Positions 32,307-40,830 of a stretch of DNA of 64,000 bases are shown here, in pieces. A program made the translations under genes and the position numbers. The stretch's first letter is position 1, and each line of letters begins with the position of its first letter. The notes below the pieces were generated by a model. That model did no database searches. It saw only the letters and a list, made by a program, of their open reading frames with translations, and was not told where the DNA came from. The stretch lies in the IMG/VR virus record IMGVR_UViG_3300033153_002993, positions 1-64,000 of that record. One strand, given 5' to 3'. The DNA is from a virus.

Positions 32307-33766
32307 GCTATCCTCGTGTAGAACTTCTCTCGTTTCCTACCCATCGCCTCGAACATAGGAATCGAGTCATCGCGGAAGTCCACCACGATAGGATCTTTCT
32401 TGTCCGGGTGCGGCCTCTGAATACGACCCACCGCCTGCTCCACGTCGCTCATTGGCGTGGTCAGGAACAGCGTGTCCAGCGCCGGGATGTCCAGACCCTC
32501 GGCCGCGTACTGAGACGTGGCGAAGATGACCTTAGCCTGCGCCGACCGTTCGAGTTGGACCTTGGTTCGACCTCCGACGTACTGACCGATCGAAACGTCT
32601 CCGGCCACCGCTGGCCACATATTCCGAAGCTGCGACTCCATGTCCTGTAGGTGCTGCAAGCGCTCACTCAGCACAAGGATCTTCCTCCCCGCCTCCAAGG
32701 CTGAGACGAGTTGCTCCGCGATCAGATCGTTGCGGTAGCGGCTCTTGACCAGGAACCGAGTGATGAGCGCCTTCGGGGCCAGATTCGGATTGAAGCGGTC
32801 CGTCTTCACGAGTTTGAACTTGGTCCACACTCGCTTGACGACGGGCTTCAATCGCTCCTCTTTCCCCGCGAAGATAATCGGACCGATGTGCTGCCAGAAC
32901 ACGTCGTCGGCGCCATCCTTGCGCCGGGGCGTCGCCGTGAATCCGAGGCGGTACTTGGCTTGGAACCTCGGAGGAACAGGAGCCCACGTGCGGGCTCCGA
33001 TACGGTGCACCTCGTCCACGATGACCAAACCCGGCCACTCCCACAGGTCTTCAGGGTAGGGCTGCTCTCCTCCAAGGGAGTGAACCATGCCCATGACCAC
33101 AGTCTTGCCCCGGAAGTCGCAGGTGTCTTGCTGGACGCGACCTATCTTCGCCGCCGGAAGGAACTTCTCGATCCGCTCCGTCCACTGGTCCATCAGAAAT
33201 TCCTTGTGGACTACGACGAGGGTAGGCACACCTAGCTCGGCAGCGATAGCCAGCGCCACGACCGTGTTGTGAGTCACGGTGAAATCTCCGAGGAGGAACC
33301 GCCCGTCCCCGTCCAACGTAAACCCCGCATACGCCCCGGTCCCCGCAAAACGAACATCGAACCCTGTCCGAGTAGGCACCTTTTTCTGTCGCCGGGGAGG
33401 GGCCTTCTTTCGGGACACACGCAGGGGAAGTGTAGAGAAATCGCCGGACAGACCCATGCGCCAGTAGACCTCCCCGTGTACAATTTTCTCCGACACCCTC
33501 GCCCGAAACCCAAGAGATCGGGCGAGGAACATGACGGCCTCCGCATAAGAGCGCCGCTTCTGCACGATGTCGAAATAACCGTTATTGAGGTGGCCGTCCG
33601 AGTCCAAAAAACCCGCGAGCAGTGCCCTTCGATCCGACCTGGACGCGGTGAGATACTGACGAGGGACCTCATCCTGCCAGTTGTGAGATGGTAGGTAGGG
33701 CACCGCGTACCTCCAGAAGTTTCCACGCGGACATGGAGACCGTACCTCGACGCCACATCCTCGCAC
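32303..33766 (-). CDS. UvsW-like helicase, C-part: second half of intein plus helicase core
   Basis: Frame reading the back of the LAGLIDADG intein (NFWRYAVPYLPSHNW, LLAGFLDSDGHL, ending ...GDFTVTHN) and then the helicase C-extein: TVVALAIAAELG, motif II DEVHRIG, motif III GFTATP, QAVGRIQRP motif VI. It is an SF2 helicase of the T4 UvsW type. Frame is -1 relative to the N-part (33274-34590). The possible GTG start at 33766 has no ribosome binding site, so expression needs a frameshift, an unseen repair of the sequence, or a genuinely split protein. In T4 UvsW unwinds branched DNA. Confidence 0.7.
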   Translation of the reverse strand: MRGCGVEVRSPCPRGNFWRYAVPYLPSHNWQDEVPRQYLTASRSDRRALLAGFLDSDGHLNNGYFDIVQKRRSYAEAVMFLARSLGFRARVSEKIVHGEVYWRMGLSGDFSTLPLRVSRKKAPPRRQKKVPTRTGFDVRFAGTGAYAGFTLDGDGRFLLGDFTVTHNTVVALAIAAELGVPTLVVVHKEFLMDQWTERIEKFLPAAKIGRVQQDTCDFRGKTVVMGMVHSLGGEQPYPEDLWEWPGLVIVDEVHRIGARTWAPVPPRFQAKYRLGFTATPRRKDGADDVFWQHIGPIIFAGKEERLKPVVKRVWTKFKLVKTDRFNPNLAPKALITRFLVKSRYRNDLIAEQLVSALEAGRKILVLSERLQHLQDMESQLRNMWPAVAGDVSIGQYVGGRTKVQLERSAQAKVIFATSQYAAEGLDIPALDTLFLTTPMSDVEQAVGRIQRPHPDKKDPIVVDFRDDSIPMFEAMGRKREKFYTRIA

Positions 33767-34215
33767 AGCTTCTTGATCTCTTCGTCCCGCTTAGTGACCG
33801 CTACCTTCCTCAAGACCCCCTCGTCCGCACCCTTCGTACCGTCCCCGAACCACACCCCCAAAAAGTACGGGTCCAGCAGAAGTGGCTCGGCTGAGAGAAA
33901 GTCGACCCCTTGCTCCGGAGCAAACTGCTTGAGGTAATGCCGCTCCGTCTTCGATAGCTTCAGGTACTCCCCCACCTCAATATCCTGTACTTCTCCTGTC
34001 AGGGAGTGAACCAGAGTCAAGATGTGAGCGTCGTTGCACACCCAGGACTCTCCACGCAACGGAACGATCTCGTATAGCGGTCCGGTGCCGCGTGTCGTAG
34101 ACAAAACGCGGCGGGGTCGGCTGTCCGGCCCCATGAGAAGATCGCCATCTTGAATGTCCTCGACAGGCTTTATCGCTCCATCGAACATGAGCACGGGAGT
34201 TCCGATACCCAGGCA
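33266..34215 (-). other. Intein in the helicase Walker A motif, frame broken
   Basis: Inserted between GWGK and TVV, inside the P-loop. Starts Cys (CLGIGTPVLMFDG), ends VTHN before Thr. LAGLIDADG motifs: LDPYFLGVWFGDGT (first half frame) and LLAGFLDSDGHL (second frame). Total length 950 bases, not a multiple of three; adding one base gives 317 codons. The frame change most likely lies at the AAA run 33720-33722, where one more A would read ...VENFWRY. This is either a natural frameshift, an inactivated intein or a sequencing error. Confidence 0.75.
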
Positions 34216-34590
34216 CTTCCCCCAGCCCGGCTTGGCTTGGATGATCCCGCCCATCCGCCCGGCCCGGAACATCGCCACCACCTCGTTCAGAGCGGTCTTC
34301 TGCTCCGTCCGAAGGAGGCCGACAAACTCCGCCGGCCACCAGTCCTTAGATCCTTCTGTGACCTGGAGGTCGATGTTGTGAGTCGCACGCCGATTGCTGA
34401 AAAAGAACTCGCGGGGGACGCCGAAGCGGTCACTCTCGTTCGCATACAGGTGGATCGGCAGGGGCTCGTCGCCCGGGTAGTCCCCGATCTTCTGCGGGTG
34501 AACCGTGAGCATGCGCTCCATGTTCACGATCTGGTCTGGCGTCAGGTCCGCCTTGGGCAACCACGCCCACCCTGTGACTGTCACATCCAC
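33274..34590 (-). CDS. UvsW-like helicase, N-part: helicase start plus first half of intein
   Basis: GTG start 34590 with GGGGAG upstream. Residues 1-125 are N-terminal helicase ending in IIQAKPGWGK, the P-loop. From Cys-126 the LAGLIDADG intein begins; the first LAGLIDADG motif is LDPYFLGVWFGDGT near residue 240. After about residue 300 the frame loses coding character (SISPRPGRIEGHC) and stops at 33274, so the true product should switch to the other frame near 33720. Companion entry 32303-33766. Confidence 0.7.
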   Translation of the reverse strand: MDVTVTGWAWLPKADLTPDQIVNMERMLTVHPQKIGDYPGDEPLPIHLYANESDRFGVPREFFFSNRRATHNIDLQVTEGSKDWWPAEFVGLLRTEQKTALNEVVAMFRAGRMGGIIQAKPGWGKCLGIGTPVLMFDGAIKPVEDIQDGDLLMGPDSRPRRVLSTTRGTGPLYEIVPLRGESWVCNDAHILTLVHSLTGEVQDIEVGEYLKLSKTERHYLKQFAPEQGVDFLSAEPLLLDPYFLGVWFGDGTKGADEGVLRKVAVTKRDEEIKKLCEDVASRYGLHVRVETSGGTRCPTYHLTTGRMRSLVSISPRPGRIEGHCSRVFWTRTATSITVISTSCRSGALMRRPSCSSPDLLGFGRGCRRKLYTGRSTGAWVCPAISLHFPCVCPERRPLPGDRKRCLLGQGSMFVLRGPGRMRGLRWTGTGGSSSEISP

Positions 34591-34593
34591 GGT

Positions 34594-34833
34594 CTACTCC
34601 CCGGGCAACGCTCGCCCCGTCCGCCGCCTGTGCTCCAACCCCCGCTGGTGCTGGACCTCCCGGAGCACAGCCTCGTGCCAGATGTCCGGAGGCACGTCCT
34701 TGGCCTCCAGGGCTTTCCAGTTGTATTTCACCAGTCGAGGCTTCTCCGAGAGCGGGTCGTCCAGAGCAACATCCATCTTGCTCTTGCCCAGATAGAGCCG
34801 GACGAATCGGAGTTTGGGGGTCGTGTCGTCCAT
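34594..34833 (-). CDS. Hypothetical small protein, 79 aa
   Basis: Starts MDDTTPKLRFVRLYLGKSKM. Two adjacent ATGs (34836 and 34833) compete; the second is better placed after AGGAG. A beta-rich N-part followed by helix (DIWHEAVLREVQHQRGLEHRR). Ends four bases before the helicase start. Just upstream lies the palindrome 34843-34857, touching the ribosome binding site. No family recognised. The frame stays open to an earlier ATG at 34941 but that would put the palindrome inside coding sequence. Confidence 0.6.
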   Translation of the reverse strand: MDDTTPKLRFVRLYLGKSKMDVALDDPLSEKPRLVKYNWKALEAKDVPPDIWHEAVLREVQHQRGLEHRRRTGRALPGE

Positions 34834-34842
34834 CATTCTCCT

Positions 34843-34857
34843 GCGACCAATGGTCGC
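34843..34857. promoter_or_regulatory. Recurring palindrome GCGACCAATGGTCGC before a ribosome binding site
   Basis: Perfect inverted repeat with arms GCGACC/GGTCGC and AAT between. In the minus-strand message it ends directly at AGGAG of the gene 34594-34833, so as RNA it forms a hairpin at the ribosome binding site; as DNA it could be an operator. Identical arms at 757-771 and 44963-44977. Confidence 0.7.
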
Positions 34858-35059
34858 TAGGGGTGCTGCGCCTCCACCCGGACCCGCAGCAGGAGTCGCC
34901 CACTGATCGCCGCTAGCAGGGGGGCCGAGTGGCCGCTCCATGGCGCGGTTGCCCCACCACTGTTCCCTGCCCTCGACTCCAACCCGATCAAGTGCCCCCT
35001 ACAGCATCCTGCTTCTCCTCGGATGGTCGAACCGAGGAAGGCCCGGGGGCGTAGGCCCG

Positions 35060-35491
35060 TCAATCCGCTACCTGTCCATGCTCCGCTCGATGGTGCTTCC
35101 GACAAAGCCACCGCACCTCCAAGGGCTTCGAGTAGTCCTCATGATGTGCCTCGGCCGGTCGTTCGCACCCTTCCGCTTCACAAGACCCCCGCACCACCTT
35201 GCCGTCTCGGATTGCATTGTTGATGGCTGTGTTCGCCCTGTACTTCTCAGGGTGAGCTTGCCGGGCTCTCCTGGCGTACTCCCGCTTCTTCGCTCGCCGC
35301 TCAGGGGACTGTTCGCGCTTCCGCTCGTACCCCTGCCGCTTCTTACGAGTCTTCCTGTAGTTGCCTCGAACATCAGCCTTCGCGCACTCCTTACACTTGT
35401 TGAGACGTCCGTCGGCCGTCTCCGGGTGCTGGTAGAACTCGTCGAGGGGCCTCGCCCGGCCGCACTTGAAGCATGTTTTCTGCTCTTCCAT
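35060..35491 (-). CDS. HNH endonuclease
   Basis: A 143-residue protein. The N-terminus has CFKCGRARP...CKECAKAD, a two-knuckle zinc site. Residues 100-140 have the HNH core: CEAEGCERPAEAHHEDYSKP, then VRWLCRKHHRAEHG. Free-standing phage HNH proteins are often homing endonucleases or packaging nicking enzymes. It sits alone between the SSB-like operon and the helicase operon, consistent with a selfish insertion. Confidence 0.8.
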   Translation of the reverse strand: MEEQKTCFKCGRARPLDEFYQHPETADGRLNKCKECAKADVRGNYRKTRKKRQGYERKREQSPERRAKKREYARRARQAHPEKYRANTAINNAIRDGKVVRGSCEAEGCERPAEAHHEDYSKPLEVRWLCRKHHRAEHGQVAD

Positions 35492-35534
35492 GCAACCAGA
35501 CTAGCGCCCTCCCGACGAGACTACAAGTACCCTT

Positions 35535-36335
35535 TTAGAACGGAACCTTGTCCTCCTTCGAGGCTCCACCCCCGCCACCCCCGCCACCCGACGCGCCTCG
35601 CTTGTTGTCTTCGTCGTCCTCTTGGACGGCGCCGAGGAGCAGACGCAGATCCTTCGGGGTCTTCGGCTTCAAGACCTCCATGTAGTTGAACGCCGGGACG
35701 ACACGAGGGAGTTTGCCCTCCTCATCCGGCTTGACCTGGAAGGTCCGCGTGACCCGTGCCATGACCTCCGGGTCGGCCTCGGCCTGCTCCCAGAGTTCGG
35801 ACAACTTGGTGCCACGGTAGTTCACGAAATCGAACATCTTCTCCATGTCGATATCGCGCTGGAAGTCCCAGTCGTCGCCGATGCTCGCCGCGTTGTCGTC
35901 CTCGCGGTTCATCTTCCACATCGTCCCGACCATCGAGCCCCGGTCTTCCTTCTTCCGGCGGAACTTCTTCAGGGAGCGCAGCTTCATCGGCACCAGCCGC
36001 ATCTCGTACTGGTGCTTGTTCCCACGCTGATCCGTCCACTCGGAGCAGTCCACCGCCGTGAGGTACCCGACGTAGTAGCGGCCCCTCGGACCGAGCTTCT
36101 GGCAGCACACCACCTCGTCGTAAACTCCCTGCTGACAGGTGAGCCAGTTGCGGTAGTTGCCGTTCATCTTGGGGTTGTGCTCGTGCACGCAAACCGGCTC
36201 GTCATCAACCCACACGGTGTCCTTGGATGCCCCACCGGGAATCCACAAGCGGTGCGGTCCCTGCGCGGCGTCGAGTGCGGCCTCTTCGCCGCTGATCCCC
36301 TCAAACCCAGTGTCGTACCATGATCCGTCGCCCAT
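35535..36335 (-). CDS. Putative single-stranded DNA-binding protein with SSB-like C-terminal tip
   Basis: A 266-residue protein. The middle has a beta-rich core with Cys/His residues (CVHEHNPKMNGNY, YDEVVCCQKLGPRGRYYVGY), consistent with a metal-binding DNA-binding fold as in T4 gp32-like proteins. The C-terminus is acidic and Gly-rich and ends SKEDKVPF, like the bacterial SSB tip DDDIPF used for partner binding. Position beside primase and helicase supports a replication role. A second SSB lies at 26980-27291; division of labour unknown. Confidence 0.5.
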   Translation of the reverse strand: MGDGSWYDTGFEGISGEEAALDAAQGPHRLWIPGGASKDTVWVDDEPVCVHEHNPKMNGNYRNWLTCQQGVYDEVVCCQKLGPRGRYYVGYLTAVDCSEWTDQRGNKHQYEMRLVPMKLRSLKKFRRKKEDRGSMVGTMWKMNREDDNAASIGDDWDFQRDIDMEKMFDFVNYRGTKLSELWEQAEADPEVMARVTRTFQVKPDEEGKLPRVVPAFNYMEVLKPKTPKDLRLLLGAVQEDDEDNKRGASGGGGGGGGASKEDKVPF

Positions 36336-36380
36336 GATTCTCTCCTCTCGATCTACATGATCGTTATGTGGCCATCCGGC

Positions 36381-37079
36381 CTAGAAGGGGTGCTTCTCCC
36401 CGTTCTGTCCCTTGTTCCCCCGCACCTTGACCTCCCCCGTCTCTGGGTCGTACCTGTCGCCCGTCAAGGGGTCTTCCACGAGCCCGTCATCGGTCTCGGA
36501 AGTCGCTTCCGCACCGTTGTCCCCATCCGAGGTCTCGCCTGGCTCATTCGCGAGTTCTGGTTCCTCGGGCTCGGAGTTTTCGGCGGGCGCATCGGCTGGG
36601 GGCTCCTCCGGGTTCTCGGGCTCCTCCTCACCCTGCACCGCCGTAACCTGCGGCTCTCCGGTCTCGGTCGCCTTTTCGGCGGCCTTCTCGACCTTCTCTG
36701 CCGTCTCCTTCACGGTCTCGCCCTCGGCCTTCGCTGGGTCGTCCTCCGGGTTCTCGGAGTACTCCGGGGTCTTCGGAGGCTTCTTCTCCTCGGGCTTCTT
36801 CTCGCCGCGCTTCTTCGCCGGGCCGCGCTTCTTCTTCCCGTCCAAACGCATCTTCGCGATCAGGTTGTCGATCGCCTTCTGGCAGTCGGGGCACATGTCG
36901 TCAAAGGAAATGACCACAGTGAACTTCGGCTCCGGGTCCTTGTTCGTCCCCTTGGTCTCCGTGACGACGAGACCATGCTGTTTGAAAGTCGGCACGACGT
37001 CGGCCGCTTTCAGGTGCTTTTCGTTGAAAGGCTTCTCACATCGGTCGCAGGTTTGGACCGAATTCGTCCGGACAGTCAT
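36381..37079 (-). CDS. Zinc-finger protein with long acidic tail ending in -HPF
   Basis: A 232-residue protein. Residues 10-80 carry CDRCEKPF and CPDCQKAID, a zinc-binding unit. From residue 80 the chain is almost wholly Glu, Pro, Lys and Ala, disordered, ending GEKHPF. The -PF end resembles the SSB tip and occurs in two other proteins of this region. Promoter and two leader hairpins precede it; it is followed 45 bases later by the SSB-like gene. Function unknown; possible SSB-partner hub. Confidence 0.6.
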   Translation of the reverse strand: MTVRTNSVQTCDRCEKPFNEKHLKAADVVPTFKQHGLVVTETKGTNKDPEPKFTVVISFDDMCPDCQKAIDNLIAKMRLDGKKKRGPAKKRGEKKPEEKKPPKTPEYSENPEDDPAKAEGETVKETAEKVEKAAEKATETGEPQVTAVQGEEEPENPEEPPADAPAENSEPEEPELANEPGETSDGDNGAEATSETDDGLVEDPLTGDRYDPETGEVKVRGNKGQNGEKHPF

Positions 37080-37086
37080 GCTACTT

Positions 37087-37157
37087 CCTCCTGGCCCAAG
37101 GCCATCAATTGCCTACACGGCAACTCGAAAACTACCTAATAGCGATCCGATTGTCAA
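37087..37157 (-). promoter_or_regulatory. Promoter and leader hairpins for gene 36381-37079
   Basis: TTGACA (37152-37157), 17 bases, TAGTTT (-10 at 37129-37134). Leader hairpins TTGCC-TACAC-GGCAA (37109-37123) and GGCC-CAA-GGCC (37093-37103). The second touches AGGAGG (37087-37092), the ribosome binding site. Confidence 0.6.
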
Positions 37158-38317
37158 GCGGTATTTCGTGGCCCTAGAAGTGACTGCACTTCCTCGGGTT
37201 TTCGAGCGTCGATGTCCCCCTTGCCAGGTAGGTCAACGATGTCGATCTGTTCGATTCGGAAGGTGTTCCCACCCTTGCCTGGAGGGTCGAACGGCCGCCC
37301 AGGGAATTCCAAGTCTCGAAGGGCGAGCCGGTCGCGCTCGGCAGCCTCCGTCCCAGCCTTGTCCGCATCCGGAACGATGACCAGGTGATCGAACCAGCGC
37401 ACCAGCTTCTCCGACTGCTGCCGGCTCAGGTGCGTACCCATGCGCGCAAGGGTGTTCTGGTAGCCGCACTGCCAGGTGTAGATCGTCTGGAAAAAGCCCT
37501 CAAAAAGGTAGCCAGTCCGGATGCTGGAATCGTGCTTGTGCCCCCCGAACAGAACGCGGTCCCGCTTGAACGGGCTGTGCAAGTACTTCGGAGGAGGGGA
37601 CTTCCCGCACCGCGTGCATTCCTTCTTCACGACGGAGGCCCCACAGAAAGAACACACGCTGTCATCGAAGGTACGCCCACTGATCGAGACGAGTTTGCCA
37701 TCTTCATCGCGAATCGGAATGGCGATGCGGTGCTTGAAGCTGTGCCAGCCGAGTTCCCACTCCACGACAGTCAGGTCCGAGAGCCTCCGGCCCTTGACGC
37801 CCATGAGCGGGTCGTCCTGCCGTGTCAGGTACTCCCGCACGTAGTCCGGCATGTCCTCGATCATCTTCTTCAGGACGTGCTCGGGAACCTCGGCCTGTGG
37901 TTCGTCGTCCGGATGGACGAACTTACTCTTGCGCGTCGGTCCGGCGGCGTACTTGCGAGCCGCGCGTATCCGTCCTTCGAGGTCGTTGGCGGCCGGCTCA
38001 GGGAGATCGAGATCGAACTTCTCGACGTCGATCTTATTGTGCTTGACCAGATAGTCGAAGAGGTCGGGCTTGGGTCGTCGCCCCTCCACGCTCAGGCGCC
38101 ACACGAGCGGGAGGAGCCCTCCGTAGATACCACACGCCTGGCACCGACAATTGCTCTCGTCCCCAGGGTTGATCGAGATGGCAAACGACGGCTGCCGATC
38201 CTTACCCCCGCTATGGAGGTGGGTCATAGGGCACGTCGAGCGCACCCACTTCGCCCCGACAGAAATCTTCTGGCACCTGAGCGCGCTCAGGAAATACCGG
38301 ATCTCGCCAACGTCCAT
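37154..38317 (-). CDS. DnaG-type DNA primase
   Basis: A 387-residue primase. Residues 28-65 have the zinc-binding start CPMTHLHSGGK...CRCQACGIYG. Around 195-255 the polymerase core (HRIAIPIRDEDGKLVSISGR) is followed by a second cysteine set CSFCGAS...CTRCGKS. TOPRIM region: YLFEGFFQTIYT, then HLVIVPDADKAG. Makes RNA primers for lagging-strand synthesis with the DnaB-like helicase encoded upstream. Smaller than bacterial DnaG (about 580) but typical for phage. Confidence 0.88.
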   Translation of the reverse strand: MDVGEIRYFLSALRCQKISVGAKWVRSTCPMTHLHSGGKDRQPSFAISINPGDESNCRCQACGIYGGLLPLVWRLSVEGRRPKPDLFDYLVKHNKIDVEKFDLDLPEPAANDLEGRIRAARKYAAGPTRKSKFVHPDDEPQAEVPEHVLKKMIEDMPDYVREYLTRQDDPLMGVKGRRLSDLTVVEWELGWHSFKHRIAIPIRDEDGKLVSISGRTFDDSVCSFCGASVVKKECTRCGKSPPPKYLHSPFKRDRVLFGGHKHDSSIRTGYLFEGFFQTIYTWQCGYQNTLARMGTHLSRQQSEKLVRWFDHLVIVPDADKAGTEAAERDRLALRDLEFPGRPFDPPGKGGNTFRIEQIDIVDLPGKGDIDARKPEEVQSLLGPRNTA

Positions 38318-38321
38318 GTCC

Positions 38322-38783
38322 TCACCTTCGCTTGGCCCGCTTGGCTCGCTTCACCCTCTTCGGCTGCCTGCGCGCCGAGGAGCGAGCCACCTTTGCCAGG
38401 CGTCGTCGTCTTTGTAGCTTCCGGCTCTCGTGAGGCTCTTCCGTCACAGGCTCCGCATCCTCTGACGTGGCGCCCGAACCCTCGGGCTCCTCAACCTCTT
38501 CCTTGATCAGCACGTACAGGGCATTCCACGCTTGCGTCTTGACGCTGCCGCCCTTCTCCCGTCGGTGGCGGTTCTCGGCCTTCTGCCCCTTGGTCTTGAG
38601 TTTGATCTTCTCCGGGGTGACCTTCCCAGAATTCTTCCATAGAAATCCGTATTCGATGAGTCGGCTGACAGCAATGTCCAGCGACTCCTGTACGCGCTCG
38701 ACCTTGGTTCCGGTGCAGTAGCCGCTCTTGTAGATCGCGAGCGCGCAGTGCTTGACCAGGACTGGTATCTGCTTCGCAGGCAT
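38322..38783 (-). CDS. Hypothetical protein between primase and helicase
   Basis: A 153-residue protein starting MPAKQIPVLVKHCALAIYKS. The N-terminus resembles a winged-helix-like unit (residues 15-60), the middle is Glu-rich and the C-terminus is basic (RRLAKVARSSARRQPKRVKR). No family recognised. It lies inside the replication operon, ending five bases before the primase. Confidence 0.6.
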   Translation of the reverse strand: MPAKQIPVLVKHCALAIYKSGYCTGTKVERVQESLDIAVSRLIEYGFLWKNSGKVTPEKIKLKTKGQKAENRHRREKGGSVKTQAWNALYVLIKEEVEEPEGSGATSEDAEPVTEEPHESRKLQRRRRLAKVARSSARRQPKRVKRAKRAKRR

Positions 38784-38784
38784 A

Positions 38785-40182
38785 TCAGAAAGGCACCTGG
38801 TCCTTCGTGTTGTCGTCGTCCTTGAACAGGAGCCCAGAACCGTAGGGGTCGGGATCAGACCCAGAACCGCCGCCTGAGCCGCCTGAGCCGCCTCCTGCGC
38901 CTCCCTGACCGCCTCCAGGCCCTCCGGCCCCTCCAGCCCCTCCCGCGCCCGCTACGGCCGCCTGTGCGCCCTTGGGTAGCTCATCGAAGCACATGGTATC
39001 GAAGTCCCAGTGGGTCTCGATCTCCTCGCCTTCCCCCTCCCGGAACTTCAGGGGTAGCTGGACCATCCTCCGGTCCCGCTTCATGTCGTCCGTCCGGAGG
39101 AGCCCGAAGATGAGGTCGGCGTTCCAGCCTGCCGCGTCGGACAGGGCGATCTTCTCAGGGCCGGCAGACGAGAGATTGTTCCCCTTCACCTCGCGGTTGA
39201 ACTGAGTCGAGGCCACGAGCGGAAGGTGGTTCCGCTTCGCCACCCGCTTCAGTTCGTCGAACGAGTTGGCCGCCTTCTCGATACGCCCCTCGCCCTTGAC
39301 CTTCAGAAGGTATGCCCCGTCCATGAACACCACGTCCGGCTCGCACTCCTCGATCGCCGCTTCCAGGCTCTCGATCCTGAAGTCGAAGTCACCTCCAATG
39401 ATGTAGAGCCCCTCCTCTTGTGCCAAGGTGACGAGTTCGTCGCGCATCCTCTGCTCGGCGAACGCACTCAGCAAGCCCTTCCGGAGGTCGTTGTACGGGT
39501 ATCTGAAATGGATCGCGAGCCAGCGACGAATGATCGACAGTTGGGACATCTCGGTCGTGGCGAAGAGCACTCGCTTCTTCTGGACCGACCATACGTGGTC
39601 GGCGATGATTGCCAGAGCCCATGTCTTGCCGACCCCGAGGCGGGCGACGTACAGAACGAAATCTTCCGGCCAGAAGCCGAGGGTTGACTCATTGATCGTC
39701 GGCCACGGCGTGAGGATGCCCCGGTAGCCGGCCTTGATCTTGTCGTAGTACTCCAGGAACTCCGGACCGAGGGACGGCAGGCTCACGGTCTTCGCCGTGG
39801 CGACCCCCAGCTTCCGTAGCTCCCGGATGCCGTCCTCGTACTCCGCATAGGCCGCCTGGGGGTCCCGCGCCTCGAAGTGCTTGGTGATGGCTAGCAGTTG
39901 GTCCCCGATCGCGTTGTGGAGCCGGCGGTTGAGAACCTCGTCTATCCAGACCTCCGGTGGTGTCCCGGGTGGGGGATCGTCGAGTTTTACGCCGGTCTTG
40001 CCCTCCACGAACGCAGGGTCCGGAACGGCGCTGTACTGCTTCAGGTAGTCGAGAACGCACTTCCAGGCCGTGAGACCCTGCCCCGAAAGGCACTCCTCAT
40101 CGACGCCCTTCTCGATAGCGAGACGAACGGTGCTGTGCCCCGCTTTCAGCGCACTAGCGACAAAGATCGTGTCAAGGTCCAC
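38785..40182 (-). CDS. DnaB-like replicative helicase with SSB-like tip
   Basis: A 465-residue RecA-fold helicase. Walker A ARLGVGKTWALA near residue 180, then ATTEMSQLSIIRRW. Walker B-like CEPDVVFMDGAYLL. Active-site loop LVASTQFNRE. The C-terminal tail is Gly-rich and acidic, ending DDNTKDQVPF, an SSB-like tip. Acts with the loader (40204-40812) and primase. GTG or ATG start at 40182 follows the loader by about 21 bases. Confidence 0.88.
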   Translation of the reverse strand: MDLDTIFVASALKAGHSTVRLAIEKGVDEECLSGQGLTAWKCVLDYLKQYSAVPDPAFVEGKTGVKLDDPPPGTPPEVWIDEVLNRRLHNAIGDQLLAITKHFEARDPQAAYAEYEDGIRELRKLGVATAKTVSLPSLGPEFLEYYDKIKAGYRGILTPWPTINESTLGFWPEDFVLYVARLGVGKTWALAIIADHVWSVQKKRVLFATTEMSQLSIIRRWLAIHFRYPYNDLRKGLLSAFAEQRMRDELVTLAQEEGLYIIGGDFDFRIESLEAAIEECEPDVVFMDGAYLLKVKGEGRIEKAANSFDELKRVAKRNHLPLVASTQFNREVKGNNLSSAGPEKIALSDAAGWNADLIFGLLRTDDMKRDRRMVQLPLKFREGEGEEIETHWDFDTMCFDELPKGAQAAVAGAGGAGGAGGPGGGQGGAGGGSGGSGGGSGSDPDPYGSGLLFKDDDNTKDQVPF

Positions 40183-40203
40183 GCCCTACCCCCACCTAAC
40201 GTC

Positions 40204-40812
40204 TCAGGTCCCGAGGACCGCTTCTTTTACTGCTTGCTTCCGGCTGTCGTGCAGGTTCGGACCGGACACCTTGAACAAGAGCAAAACATCCAACAGCGAG
40301 TTCATCGGCGGGCCAGTGAGCGCGCCCTTGTCGAGCCGTGTCGTGAGGAGCGTCACGCGGCGCCGAGACGCTCGGTACCGGACCAATTCGTTGATCTCGG
40401 AGAACGTGAAAAACTTCTCGCCAGCGTCCTCTTGACGCAGATCGTCTAGGACAAGCACTTCGACCTCTCGGGCACGCTGCGCCATGGACGAGTCGTCGTC
40501 GTACTTCATGCGGGAGCGGATCATCTCGCGTAGCTCCCAGAGGCGAACGAACAGGGCCGTATACCCGCGCGAGCGGGCCTCCTTCGCAATGAGGGAGGCG
40601 ATGGCTGTCTTGCCTGTACCCGTCGACCCGTGGATGACAAGCCCGGCTCCGTGAGCCATAGCTTCGTCCACGTTGCGGAGGTAGGTCTCGACCTTCTCGC
40701 GAGCCTCGTCGCTGACGTTCTGCACTTTCGCCAGCCAGAGGTCTTCCGGCAGGTTCATGCGCTCCAGGTCCACACGACCTAGCTTTCTCCTGAATTGCGC
40801 CGTGTCGATCAT
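40204..40812 (-). CDS. DnaC-like helicase loader (AAA+)
   Basis: A 202-residue ATPase. Walker A GSTGTGKTAIASL near residue 65; Walker B VEVLVLDDLRQED; sensor-type TLLTTRLDKG. This matches DnaC/DnaI-type loaders. It loads the DnaB-like helicase encoded directly after it. Between them and the initiator-like gene, an ordered initiator-loader-helicase-primase module is present. Confidence 0.88.
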   Translation of the reverse strand: MIDTAQFRRKLGRVDLERMNLPEDLWLAKVQNVSDEAREKVETYLRNVDEAMAHGAGLVIHGSTGTGKTAIASLIAKEARSRGYTALFVRLWELREMIRSRMKYDDDSSMAQRAREVEVLVLDDLRQEDAGEKFFTFSEINELVRYRASRRRVTLLTTRLDKGALTGPPMNSLLDVLLLFKVSGPNLHDSRKQAVKEAVLGT

Positions 40813-40830
40813 CCCGACCTCCAGGCATCG

